Shown in pieces: positions 14,301 to 37,258 of a stretch of 64,000 bases of DNA (its first letter is position 1; each line of letters starts with the position of its first letter). The DNA is from Oryzias latipes (lineage: Eukaryota; Chordata; Actinopteri; Beloniformes; Adrianichthyidae), in the NCBI RefSeq assembly GCF_002234675.1, contig NC_019860.2, forward strand, positions 15,430,536 through 15,494,535, read 5' to 3'. A program made the translations under genes and the position numbers. The notes beneath the pieces were generated by a model. The model was not told the origin of the DNA and ran no database searches. It worked only from the letters and a program-made list of their open reading frames with translations.

Positions 14301-15749
14301 AGTAGATCAGGATAAGTATAAATGTGTCACATATTTACAAAAACCGTTGGGGTACAAACAGCCACATGTGGCCTCAGAGCATCAGGTTGCAGAGCTCTAG
14401 TTTAGGACCTAAAGTTTTAATTAATCAGTCAGAAACTGAACTAAAGTCGGGTGGATTCAGTAGATCATCAGCTCGATTATTTTCTTTTTATCTCTCGTTT
14501 CAGGCGACATCTGTCAGCAGTTCACCAGAGAGATGTTCGACATGTACCAGGGTTTTGCCTGCTATAAAAACTGGGACTTTAAGCTTTTGAACTACACACC
14601 TGCTGAGTATGGTGAGTAAGTTATGGACTCAAAATGAGGATTTTTTTACCAATCTATTGATGTTTTGAAGCTACAAATCTTTTCGCTTTTTGTGTGAATT
14701 TGTGGTAAAGATTTGAAGGACGCTGCATGATCTGTCTGCCCTCAGGTGGACTGCACCACGCGGCGGTCAGGATAGCGGGCGAGAGCGTGTACAGACACCT
14801 GAAGCATGAAGGAGGAACGCACAGGGTGCAAAGGATCCCGGAGGTGGGCCTGTCCTCCAGGATGCAGCGTATCCACACGGGAACCATGACCGTCATCGTT
14901 TTGCCACAGCCGAAAGACGTAACCGACGTCTTCTGCTTTATGATCTCCATGTGTTTGTCGGCTCGCGTTAACAAGCTATCTGTCGTTTGTAGCTCAACCT
15001 TCATATAGAGCCGAAGGATCTTCGAGTCGACACCTTCAGATCTCGAGGAGCTGGAGGCCAAAGCGTCAACACAACAGACAGCGCGGTGCGAATCGTTCAT
15101 CTTCCAACGGGTAAAAGTCTGGGTTGAAGCGTTGTTTTAGCCGCTCCGTTTTCATTTTGTGGATTCTTTTAAAAAAAAAAATTGGTTTTGACTATTGCCT
15201 AAACAGGGATTACTGCTGAGTGTCAGCAGACGCGCTCTCAGCTGCAAAACAGGGAGACCGCCATGCAGATGTTGAGGGTCAGACTCTACCAAAGCATGAT
15301 GGGTAAAGAGACAGAGCAGAGGCACACGGCAAGAAAGCAGCAGGTAAGGGATGCTTTATATAGGAATTGCTCACTTAGCTATTTAAGTCCTGTGGTTTTA
15401 AATTCCCACGTGTTGAGACAGGTGGGGACACGATCTCAGTCTGAGAGGATTCGAACCTACAACTTCAGCCAGGATCGCGTCACCGATCACCGTACTGGAT
15501 ATTCCACCAGAGACATCAAAGTAAGAATCCTTTAAAACCTGCTTTTTTAAGTATCCTTGCCTTTTTTTTTCTTATTAAAAATGACTTTCTTTTTTTGAAC
15601 CTCTCTGGGATCAGGAGTTCATGAAAGGAGGGGAGGAGCTTGACGAACTGATTGCCGACCTTCTTGAACATGTAGAGCGAGAGGCTCTCCTGGAGGTGGT
15701 GGACAGCAGGACTCTGTCCCAATCTGAGTCGGGACAGTCTGCGGACTGA
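11381..15749 (+). CDS. mtrf1: Mitochondrial translation release factor mtRF1
   Basis: Nine exons: 11381-11756, 11832-11929, 12756-12837, 14504-14611, 14746-14918, 14993-15110, 15207-15343, 15422-15520 and 15615-15749, all in phase, giving 441 aa (human MTRF1 about 445). The Arg/Ser-rich N-terminus ([12 protein letters not shown]...) looks like a mitochondrial targeting peptide. Class I release factors recognise the stop codon on the mitoribosome and hydrolyse peptidyl-tRNA. The GGQ loop is at residues 300-302 ([15 protein letters not shown]). The codon-recognition loop reads [16 protein letters not shown] (from residue 253). This extended form is specific to mtRF1; MTRF1L has the shorter PKTEKQGRVHTS. 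mtRF1 is reported to act at AGA/AGG stops. Oddity: Ser follows GGQ where most RF1-type factors have His. Polyadenylation signals AATAAA occur near 15838 and 15879. Intron 2 holds a LINE fragment; intron 3 holds a hAT-type element. Confidence 0.93.
12165..12690 (+). mobile_element. LINE reverse transcriptase fragment in mtrf1 intron 2
   Basis: GATGTTTGCAGATGACAC (near 12193) encodes M-F-A-D-D-T, matching the catalytic FADD box of LINE reverse transcriptases. Downstream blocks (GGTCAGTCGCAGCAAGACGG, ATGAAAGGAAAGGTGTA, GAGGAAGACCAAGGAGGAGG) follow the order of a common fish LINE RT and its C-terminal region. It is strongly decayed and truncated at both ends, so dead. The clade (RTE-like or L2-like) cannot be settled by eye. 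It lies in sense orientation inside the intron. Confidence 0.7.
13492..14399. mobile_element. hAT-type non-autonomous element with 8-bp target duplication
   Basis: The element of 908 bp lies in mtrf1 intron 3. Its ends are CAGGGATCTGCAACCT at the left and the complement of AGGTTGCAGAGCTCTA at the right. It is flanked by perfect 8-bp duplications GTTTAGGA (13484-13491 and 14400-14407), which defines a hAT-type insertion. Near the right end a block AGATAATCCTTTATTCGTCC resembles another common fish repeat, possibly nested. There is no transposase frame. A partial relative is at 21334-21600. Confidence 0.8.
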
Positions 15750-16850
15750 CACCACATCCCTTTATCGACTGGTAAAATCATTTGTCCTGCTGATAAACTT
15801 AACTTATTACGAAAACACATCACATTTTCATTTTTCAAAATAAAACTTGTACATATTCTGTGTTTGGGAGTTTTCTCAATAAAACTGCGAGAGAATGAAA
15901 GTTCTGCATAAAGAAGACACTTTATTTGTATCATATTTGAAATTTCTGAGACCTTTTTTGGATTACCATGATCCAAACTTTCCTTACTAAACCCATGCTT
16001 ATAATTGAATCCATGTTTTCTATCCTGCAGTGCATTATCATTCCACTAGGGGCAGTAGAAGGACTTTAAAAAATGGCGGCTTCCGTGAAATCTCCAAAAC
16101 GCTTTTGGGAAAAATTTAGCTAATTTTTGGTGGGAATAACTCATCTATTATATAATTTTCTGAAAATGTATTTGTTGTATTGAAAGAATGCAAAATTTGT
16201 TGATGATTTATTTATTTTACAGTTAAATCTCATTCAAATTTGAGCGAGGGGGGTAAATGAGGTGTATTTGTTCCCTGGACACTCATAAACATTTTTGCAA
16301 CTAATGTGAGAAAAAGCTTTGATTTTTATCATAAAAATTGAAGTTTGTGGTTTATAAACACCTAAATTATGTACAAAAAGGTGAATTTTCTGCCAAGTTC
16401 TTTAATAAAACTACTTTTAATACTTGATATCAGTTTAATAGACCCTTTTACCCAAATTTACATCACGCCCTGCATGCATGTGCCAACCTTTTTCCCCCTT
16501 CTCAGACAAAAGCTTTTTTTCATTAACAAACATGATAGAAAGATGTGGCTAAAAAGATACACATCTGTAATTAGGAAAATGTGTTTTTACTGCTCTTTAT
16601 TGGCAAAGCACTTTATGTAAATAAAACTAAAAGTTAAGAAAATACGAAGCTGTATCTAAATGACAGAAATCTGAAGAAGAAAAAACAATTACAAAAATTC
16701 TCTTATTTGTTAAAAAAATGGCCTAATTTCAATGGTTCTGGTTAAGCAGGGTTTAAACTTTAGATTTCACAAATAAATATGTGAATTAAATGGATCAACA
16801 TATAAAAAAAAACAAGTTTTATTTGTGTATAAAGTCTCAATCTGAAGTTT
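15750..16850. other. Tail-to-tail spacer between mtrf1 and wbp4
   Basis: Non-coding sequence. It contains AATAAA signals for mtrf1 near 15838 and 15879, and a TTTATT block (16818-16823) that can serve wbp4 on the minus strand. No other gene or repeat is recognised. Confidence 0.6.
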
Positions 16851-19800
16851 TCAGTCGTCTTCGTCTCTCTGTCTGAGGCTCCTGGATTTGCCGTTCTGTG
16901 ATTTGGGTTTCCTAAACGAAGCGGGTCCGCCTTCTTCCCCGAGGGAAGTGATGATGCGCTCCTTGAACTTCGGCTTGGGCTCTGGGGGGAGTTCGGTTGG
17001 AGCGCTGGCCGTGCTCGCCTCCACCTGTGGCAGCTGTAGGTCCACATTAGCACTGCAGAGGAAAAAGAGAGACGTCAAGTTCCACTCCGATCATCTCTCG
17101 ATCCATTGTCAAAGCGTTCCTGGTGGTCTTTTAATCATGATTATGCTGTTTTTAGTCAATATTTAAAAACCTTTATTGTTTTCTAGGACTGTGTTTTTCA
17201 ACCTTTTTTGAGCCACGGCACACTTTAACCTTGACAAAAATCCCGCGGCACACCAGCATCCAAAAAAACAAAAAAACAAACAGAAATTCATGGTCTGTAT
17301 TGATCGACAGCCCCCCCCCCAACCGTCCGCCCGCAATCTCACGTGTATTTTTGTGATAATTGTGGCCGGAAAAGCAGGAAGTTGCGGCTGTTTTTTCTAA
17401 GAGATGAAATGAAAGTTAAATTAGAATAATTTAGAAACTGTTTGTTTGTTGGGGTTTCAAGGCGTTTCGCAAGGACAACTCATTGTGCGCTGGGACACTG
17501 GCTCTTTAAGCCAATGCATCATGGGAGATGTAGTGTGAAAAGTGCCGAAAACTTGCAGAAAGACTGGCGTCTCTGAGATTTATTGTATTGTCCACTTGTT
17601 CCACGGTCTGACACCGGACTCTGTGGAAAGCTACACCGCTAAAGAAGAGCTTTAGCTGGTATTTCTGTTAGAACTGAGCGACTTTATCAGCAGAATTAAG
17701 AACAAGGAAGTGAAGACTTTAAGCACTTCTGATCGGTCAGACTGATGACATGTGATTAAGCCTTCAAGAATGATTGGTGGAGACAGTTAAAGGGACGGGA
17801 CTTTTCCGCAAACTGTCATAGCTGCAGGTAAATCGCGGTAACGTAATCCTTATCAAAATGTCTTTAATAGAATTAAATAAACACAAAGAAAAAGTAATTT
17901 TAAGATCTTTCATATTCCTAACTACTCAGTGTTTTATCAGGGCCTGTTTGGATGAACAAAGAGCTGATATCCTGGAGATGGAAAATGTTTTTAGATCAGT
18001 GAATGATTAATGAGGGCAATTTCTCCACGGCACACTTGACCATCTCCCACGGCACACTGGTTGAAAAACACTGTTCTAGGACATAGTCTCTGCAGAGCGA
18101 CAGTAGTTCATTAGAAATTTCACTTGTTGGTGCGGAGCGCTTCACATCACCCATCTGTTTGAAGGCGTGCATGGATTTGGTGCGCCTGGTATAATTTCTA
18201 CGATCTTTTTCTGACGGCATTTTTTCGTCTGCTCCTGATTCACAACGATTTGAATAAAATGCCAGAAGAACGTGTCAAAAACACCATTTTCATCAGAGTG
18301 GCACTTCAACTCACGATCTGTCTTCCAAACTGCCCTTATAGAAAAGACACTTACTACGGGTCCTTTTCCTGCTTGACCTTTTCCCAGGCCCCATATGGAT
18401 TAGCAGCTCTCCGTCTTCTGGGTTGCGTCTGGACTGGCGCCTGTACTGGCGTCGCCTTCTCTTCTATCTTCTCAGCTTCAGCTGTTGTGGCTTTCGCCTC
18501 TTCCTCTTGTTTGATCTCTTTTTCTTCCTCCTTAGGACCATCGTCGTCGACTTTATCCTCTTCCTCCTTTTCGGTGGGCTCAGGTTCAGCTTTTCTCTTC
18601 TAAAAAACAAACAAAATAAAGCAAAAAAAAAAACAAATTGGGGAAAAAAACCATCTGCCTAGTTTCCCCTTCATCTCACCCTGAAACTGATCTTTGGGAC
18701 TGTTGACTGCTGGCTGGCTTCTTCTGGGACCCGTGCCTCCTCCTGATTTGCTCCGTTGGAGCTTTCCGCCCCTCCAGAAAGTGGCTCCGGCTGGGGGGCC
18801 AAAGGCTCCTCTTTGCTCTCCTCCTCCGTTTTGTTTGCTCCAGACGGATCACCAGAGGAGAAATCTGCAGGCTTTTCCCAGCTGGACTCTGACATGATAA
18901 GAAAAATAAAAATAAATCTTCATTCTTATGATCTGACTCTCTGTAAAACAGCTTTATAAAATCAGTCTACCTCCAGTTTCTGGGTTGTAGTAGTACGTGA
19001 AGCCTTCGGGACTAACAGCTGGCATCCAAGCAGAACTGAAAGATCTCTAAAAACATATCACAAACGTAAAAAAAACAAACAGAAAAAAAGTCTTCATATG
19101 AAACCAAAAACTACAAATAATATGTGAAACCTCAGGCGGGACAAAAGTTGAAGGTTCTCCTGGGGGATCAGCTGGTTTCTCCCACTGAGATTCTGTAAAA
19201 TAAAATAAAAAACATGAAAAAAACCACAATACAGAACAAACAAGATCTTCCATAATCCAGCGTATCCCACCTCCAGTTATTGTGTTATAATAATACATGT
19301 GTCCATTCTCTGCGAATCCCTCCACCCAAACTCGTGCTGTGGGCTGCTCTCTGGGTTTCCTGCTCATTTTTTCTTTTTTCTTTTGCTGTTTTCTGGGCTG
19401 ATGTTGCGGCGCTGCTTTAGGTGGCATTACCAAAGGCTGCGGCTGCGAAGTGGGTGCTTTGACCGGGTAACTGAATCCTAAAAAAAAACGACAACAAAAC
19501 CACTTCGATTGGGTCTAGCGGTGTTTTTCAAACAGCTCTTGGATGAAATGACCCACCTTGGGATTCCCTCTCCATCCTCTTCAGATCTTCCTCGTAGGCC
19601 TTGACGGCTGCCTCCTCCATGGCTGCAAACTGTTTGGACATGCGCTCCTCTTGCTTTGCCTTTTGGATGCTCTTCTTTTTGATCTGCAGCCAGACAGATA
19701 GGGTGAGGCCGAGTGGCAGCAGCGAACCATCCTGGCTCTGTCTGCAGCTTATCTCTACCGCCAGTCCTGAAACGGGTGCCAGAGCTTCTAAGCCCTCTAA

Positions 19801-22416
19801 TGTTCAAGCCACAACTTCCAATGAAAAAATCGACGTAAACGCACGTTCACGCGCGTTTCGGGCTTCCACGTTCAAGAACCCATTTTCTGGCTCTTTGTAC
19901 AAAAAAAATAAAAAAAAATGCAGCCATTGAAGTGCGCTAAAAGTTCAACCAGTTGAACTTTGACCAATCAGGGACTCGGATTTGGTAGTGACGTGTGGGT
20001 AGCGTCCTCTTCAAAACACGGAAAGTGCCAACTGTTTAAAAATTGATCATGGAAGAGAAATCAATGTGAGCGTTTTGTGCCCAACAGGAATAATAAGACA
20101 AGTCTTTCATATATTGGAATAAAGCTGTGAAAAAAAAGAATTAGAAAAAAGAAGAAGAAGCTTGGAGCAACATTTGGAAGCATGAAGGTTGTGCGTTTTA
20201 GTTTTGATCAGCTTCCGGGTGGCCTGTTTACATGTAAAAAGCCTGAATGATGTTTGGGCTAATCTACAGGTCACAGCAGGCGCAGTTGGTGCACCGCTTG
20301 CCAAGTTTTGACCCGCACGTAATCATGAGACGTAGTAAAAGATAAACAGCGGATAATATTTTATTTCTGACATGTATGTTAAAAGGAAAAATGGAATAAA
20401 GACGAAAAACAAGAAATATTGCACATATTTGTTATATTTCCTAATGTCTTTGGATGTGAAATTTGAAATTTATTTTTGAAAAAAGTTATTTAAAATGATT
20501 TGTTATGTTCTCCTTTCGGTACATTTCTTTTTCTTCTTTGATGAAATATTTTGGATGAGTACTTTCTTTGGTCCACTTCTCAGAATAATAGTATTTAGAT
20601 GTTCTTTTGGTATCAATTTTCTTTTTTTCTTTAAGGTTTTTGATAATAATCTTTTTTTAGATATTTTTATCATATAAATCACCTTTTTTTGTATTTAATC
20701 TCTGCGTCTTGGTTCTATTTTTTGGATAGTTTTTGAGTTTTCATTTTTAATTGCTTTTGTAATCCTTTTGTAATCTATGAGCATCAGACAGTAAAATGTT
20801 TTGAATGATTTTTTTAGCTGAACAAAAGAAATTGCGTGCTGATAAACGGGCAGAAGCCATGGCGGCAGCAGAGAACGTTAAATGCTACACAGTGTGTGAA
20901 CGATTACACAATGACTGCTATATAAATACGTTTAACTACTCTATATAAGAATGTGACAAAGTAGTTTATCATGTTAGAGTCTGAAGGCTACTAGTATATA
21001 AAATAGGTTAAAAACATAGAAAAAACGGCTTGATTGCCACCAACCTGGCAACGTTATTGCATTACTGTATGTGGGAGAACATTTTCTTAAATATTTGAAA
21101 CGCCAATTAATAAAATCTAATTTCAGTTAAAGAATTTATCAAGAAACAAAAATCTTACATGGGTGCTCATTTTTAGCCTAAAAGAAATCCTATCTTATGT
21201 AATTAAGAAGTTAAAAGTTTAGGTGACTTTTTAGGTTTAAATGGAAAACTGGCATTTTGGAGTTTCATCTATGGAAAGAAAAATATTTCGTAGTATACTA
21301 TAATCTACTTAAGTTGACTAGTATACTCTCGTAGTTCTGCAACATTTAACGCTAAAAGAGCCATTTGGTTCAGTTCTTTACTGACCAAAACCCAGCAAGA
21401 GCTGCAAAGTCCCACTCTATGTTAAAAAATATATATCCAGTTTTTAAATACAATAGTTGAATAATAACAGGGTTATCTTCTTCTACAAACAACAACTTTA
21501 CTTTTATTTATTTTTTTTACTTTTACCAGCAGCACATCCAAGTTCCTTTCCAAAAAAAATCCACCTGGTCTCAAATAAGATCCTCCTGTTATGGCAGATT
21601 TACTTCAATAAAAAAAAAAGTCAAAGATGACATTTTCTATTATTATAGATGGATAGACAGTAGATAAAACTTTTTCCATCCTTTTGCACAGTTATCTGAC
21701 ATGTTGAAAATTTAATGAAAGGCTCAAACTTAACTTCTCATTATTTAATTAAATTGTGTGCATTTTTTTAAAGCCACACACAATAAAAGATGTTTCTATG
21801 GAGCCTCAGGTCTGACCCCTATAGACCTATATGAATTTATATATAAACCCTATACGAATTTATATAGACCTATAGATTTCTGGTCTATAGCTTTGAAAGA
21901 GCTTTCCCCCCTCCAAAATAAAGGTCAGATGTTGACTATAATTGACATGAATTTCCTCTCTAGGCCATATAGGCATTTTGCAGTGTATGTTTTAACACGT
22001 TAAGAAAATCAGCATTATTTTTCGTACCTCTGATATTTTTGCTGCCACATTTTCTTTGTGATTCTTGCCTCTCTCGTGGAACTCGATGCTCTGCGGAACA
22101 AACAATATCGGACTGAAAAATATCAATGGTGTACTGTAATTCTCAGCGTGGACTGTCATACTCACCGGCTTATTGTCGGCAATCCAGCATTTGCAATATT
22201 GGCAGAATTTTCTTGGTTGTGACTTCCAGTAGTCAGCCCTGAAAGCAACCCAAAACATCAAAAACGTAATTTAATTACAAAATAACTGCATCAACTTGGT
22301 CTTTAAAGTTAAGCTAGCGCGGCTAACTAACAGTCAGAAATCACAATTGGAACGTAGACAATCGTGTACCGTAGTTTACAGATTGTATTACATTCCAAGT
22401 AGGTTCTTACTTACAT
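16851..22416 (-). CDS. wbp4: WW domain-binding protein 4 (FBP21), spliceosome-associated
   Basis: Ten coding exons on the minus strand: 22416-22415 (only the A and T of the ATG), 22238-22166, 22090-22028, 19683-19557, 19477-19271, 19192-19131, 19046-18971, 18888-18680, 18599-18355 and 17052-16851, all in phase, giving 421 aa (human about 376). Residues 1-42 form a matrin/U1-type zinc finger: MADYWKSQPRKFCQYCKCW, ligands C13, C16, H30, H36. Two WW domains follow: VWVEGFAENGHMYYYNTITG with QWEKP, and AWMPAVSPEGFTYYYNPETG with SWEKP. Next come an acidic Glu/Lys stretch, AANPYGAWEKVKQE, and the C-terminus NGKSRSLRQRDEDD. WBP4 binds proline-rich splicing factors and belongs to pre-B/B spliceosomes. 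The start codon is split by intron 1. The last intron hosts a MITE with a hAT inside it. Confidence 0.93.
17075..18309. mobile_element. MITE family A copy in the last wbp4 intron
   Basis: The left end AGTTCCACTCCGATCATC and right end, the complement of GATGAAAATGG...TTTTTGACA, correspond to the ends of the copy at 7021-7921. The internal landmark TTCATTAGAAATTTCA (about 18109) is shared. It fills nearly all of wbp4 intron 9. A hAT-type element (17189-18073) interrupts it. Confidence 0.65.
17189..18073. mobile_element. hAT-type element nested in MITE family A
   Basis: 885 bp with ends CTGTGTTTTTCAACC at the left and the complement of GTTGAAAAACACTG at the right. It is flanked by perfect 8-bp duplications TTCTAGGA (17181-17188 and 18074-18081), and other family A copies carry this site uninterrupted or nearly so. 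Subterminal blocks GCCACGGCACAC repeat at both ends. An internal GCATCATGGGAGATGTAGT is the complement of a ZNF143-like motif. No transposase frame. Confidence 0.85.
21334..21600. mobile_element. Partial hAT-type element in wbp4 intron 3
   Basis: TCTGCAACATTTAACGCTAA and the following AAAGAGCC...GAGCTGCAAAGTC block match the left part of the element at 13492-14399. No right end is found, so this is a fragment. Confidence 0.55.
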
Positions 22417-22933
22417 TTTATAATATGTAGTCAAAATGCAGCTATTTTTTTTTTTTTAGAACAACGCTTCAAAAGAAAACAAAAAATCTTCTATAGCACA
22501 AGAAAACACTGTCCAATGATGATTACGTCATCAATTGTCGCCACTTCAAAATCGATCAAGTCGGAAAACGTATATAATTACTTGGGATTTTAAATACTTC
22601 ATAGATACATAATACATGAATTATGTCCAAAAATTGATATTCCCGCTCCCATAATTCTGTTTAAATGTTGCCTGGGAGTTTGATGTGTATATCTGTCAGA
22701 AATAAAACGTTTTTATATTTTGCCATAACTATGCATTTCTATTTCGTATTTCTTTTCAAATTAAGCAATACTACGTAGATGGTACACAAAATAATAATTC
22801 ACATCGTGTTGAAAGGCTGAGATGAAGAAGGAAGAAACGTCAAAGTCTTGCGAAACACCGCACAAAAACAGGGAGCACTACTGCTCCACGAAGCCCTTTG
22901 AAAATTGCTAGCCACGGCTTCTTCTCCGCACTT
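22417..22933 (-). promoter_or_regulatory. wbp4 upstream region
   Basis: Probable promoter of wbp4. On the minus strand it contains TGATGACGTAATC (CRE-like, near 22530) and ATTGG (inverted CCAAT box). The start site is inferred. No other coding sequence is seen. Confidence 0.35.
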
Positions 22934-23005
22934 TCCCATATGGTCTAGCGGTTAGGATTCCTGGTTTTCACCCAGGCGGCCCGGGTTCGACTCCCGGTAT
23001 GGGAA
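22934..23005 (+). tRNA. tRNA-Glu (anticodon UUC)
   Basis: A 72-nt cloverleaf with perfect 7-bp acceptor stem TCCCATA (22934-22940) / TATGGGA (22998-23004). The D arm holds A box TGGTCTAGCGGTTAGG. The anticodon arm is CCTGG-TTTTCAC-CCAGG with anticodon TTC. The T arm CCGGGTTCGACTCCCGG carries a perfect B box GGTTCGACTCC. A Pol III terminator of six T begins at 23012. Fully intact and likely functional. It lies alone between the divergent wbp4 and gk genes. Confidence 0.97.
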
Positions 23006-23447
23006 CGCACCTTTTTTCTTTTTTGAGATTTAAGGAATCCTTGTGTGTTGGATTAAATTTAAGCGCAACATGTCGTCTGATTTAAATGTCCACTCTAAAT
23101 ATTCTGCTTTTTCAGTTAAATTATATATGTAAAAAACATATCTTTGAAAGGATTTGGTAGACACATTCTGCTTTTTTTCTGAGCTGGAGAGAAACAGAAT
23201 TTCTATTTCTATGTATCTTAAAACAGTATAGATATTGACAATAAAGTTTGCTTTGACTTTGATGTACTGTATTAGAATTTCAATGGGCTTTTAGCTTCTT
23301 GCGTCATCAACAGGGGCCAACACGAACGTTACGTATGTAAGCTGCGTCCAACCACCTGCCCATTTCGGGTCGGGAACCGTGGAACCGGTGCTGAAATTCG
23401 GTTTCTGGGCAAACCGAAGCCCCGGGGGCTGTTGTACGAACAGCGCC
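23006..23447 (+). promoter_or_regulatory. gk upstream region
   Basis: 442 bp between the tRNA terminator and the gk start codon. The part nearest gk (about 23300-23447) is GC-richer than its surroundings, as expected for a 5' UTR and core promoter. No specific site is assigned. Confidence 0.35.
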
Positions 23448-35675
<12,228 letters not shown>

Positions 35676-37258
35676 TCTCCTTGCAGTGGGTGAAGCGAAG
35701 TGAAGGTGGGGACCACCACCTGCGATTGAGTTTCTGCAGGCTCCCATTCCAGAAGAATCCAAGCACTAGATCCGCTTCACTAATTTATTTATAGCTGCAT
35801 TTATCTGTGGAAGATGAGAACTTCTTTCTTTTTTTTTTTTTTAAACAAAAATTAGGTGAATTTGGAAGTAGAAGTCATCAGCTTGTTCATTTGCATCACT
35901 CGTCGTCACGCAAAGTCCAGACCGGTTCTCCAACAAACGTCAATTTTATAGAAAAAAAAAAACACAATAAGTTTTGGTCGTTTTTCTTGGCTTTGCTTAA
36001 ACTTTAGTTTAAACTTAAGTTTAGTTGCGTTTCTGAGGAGATTGTTGACCTGAAAAGGAGAGATAAGTTCAAATGAAGAGCCTATTTTAGGACAACTACA
36101 CTGTGTTTGTGTTTGGAAAATGTGAATATCAGATTTAAAGTCATGTTTTGAAAAAACAAAAAGTAACCTCATTCTTACATCTTTGGACTAATTGAGCTAG
36201 AAACATCAATAATACTTGAACTAATTTCCAATTTCTGAGATCAAATCATTAAAAAACGTTTTTTTTTAAATGTGTACAATGAATTTTCTGGTTCTGTCAA
36301 AAGTAAAGGGAGTTTTACTGAATGGGTGTGAGTCAGACGTTGGAGAGAAAACAAATGTCATTTGTTTGCATGTCGCTCTCAAAGTTCAGAACAAACACGT
36401 TTGCCTAAAAAAAAAAAAAAGCGCTTTTGCGTAACATTTGTATAGTTGTGGAATTATTTATAAAACTACTAAGACCTAAACTAAAAAATTGAAATAAAGG
36501 TAGATCTTTTATTGAAACTTTGACCTTTACTGAGGGTTTGCGTGTGTCTAACAAAAACTGTAAATTTCAGAATAAAAGAATTTGTTGAACAAAAACGAGT
36601 GTCACTTTTTTGTGTTTAGTTTGAAAAAAAAAGATAAGATTTTTACTGATAAGTATCTGGTTATTCCAGTTTTGATTTTTGAAAAGGAGTTTCCTGTGGG
36701 AGGGGAGTCCTCAGACAACAGGAGCTCTTTGATTTGGGAGGAGTTTTTGCTTCCAAAAAACAAGCTGAGGTCATTTCTTTACTTTAGTCATTTGTTTGCT
36801 CTTCGAGCTGCAGGATTTTCACCGCTGTTATATTTTGACAGGTACGTCCCTATTTACTCTTTAAACTAAACCATTAAATAGTTTTCCTTCTGAAGTTTTG
36901 TTGACTTTGTATCTTTAGCAAAAAAATGTTTAATAAAAAGTATGACATTTTATTGTGAAAAACTTTCATTACTGTTGTGGATGTGTTTTATTTAATCTCT
37001 AAGTGTGATACCGCAGCGCCATTTTTGCAGGTTTTGAAACCATAACGACCTAGTAAATTGATTTTGAAGAATTTTGGACGAGAAACTAAACTAGAAGTTG
37101 TATAATTTTTGCGTTTTGTTTATTTTTGCCTTTTGAATTCCGGTGTTTCTGACGGGCAGGTAAGCTTGCTGCACATTTAACAGCCGCAGTTTCGCTTCAC
37201 TTTTTCAGGTGTGGCGCCCCAGTTTCAGGTGAAGAGGCCGTTTGAAAACGTCACAAAC
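35676..37258. other. gk 3' UTR and region upstream of nfkbiz-like gene
   Basis: AATAAA signals at about 36493 and 36572 probably end gk. Farther on, possible non-coding exons of the next gene end at donor-like sites (GACAG|GTACGT near 36839 and GGGCAG|GTAAGC near 37161). These are guesses from splice context only. Confidence 0.4.

Noticed and set aside
11381-15749. Assignment of the release factor as MTRF1L
   Set aside because: The recognition loop [11 protein letters not shown] and the [15 protein letters not shown] region match MTRF1; MTRF1L has a shorter loop.
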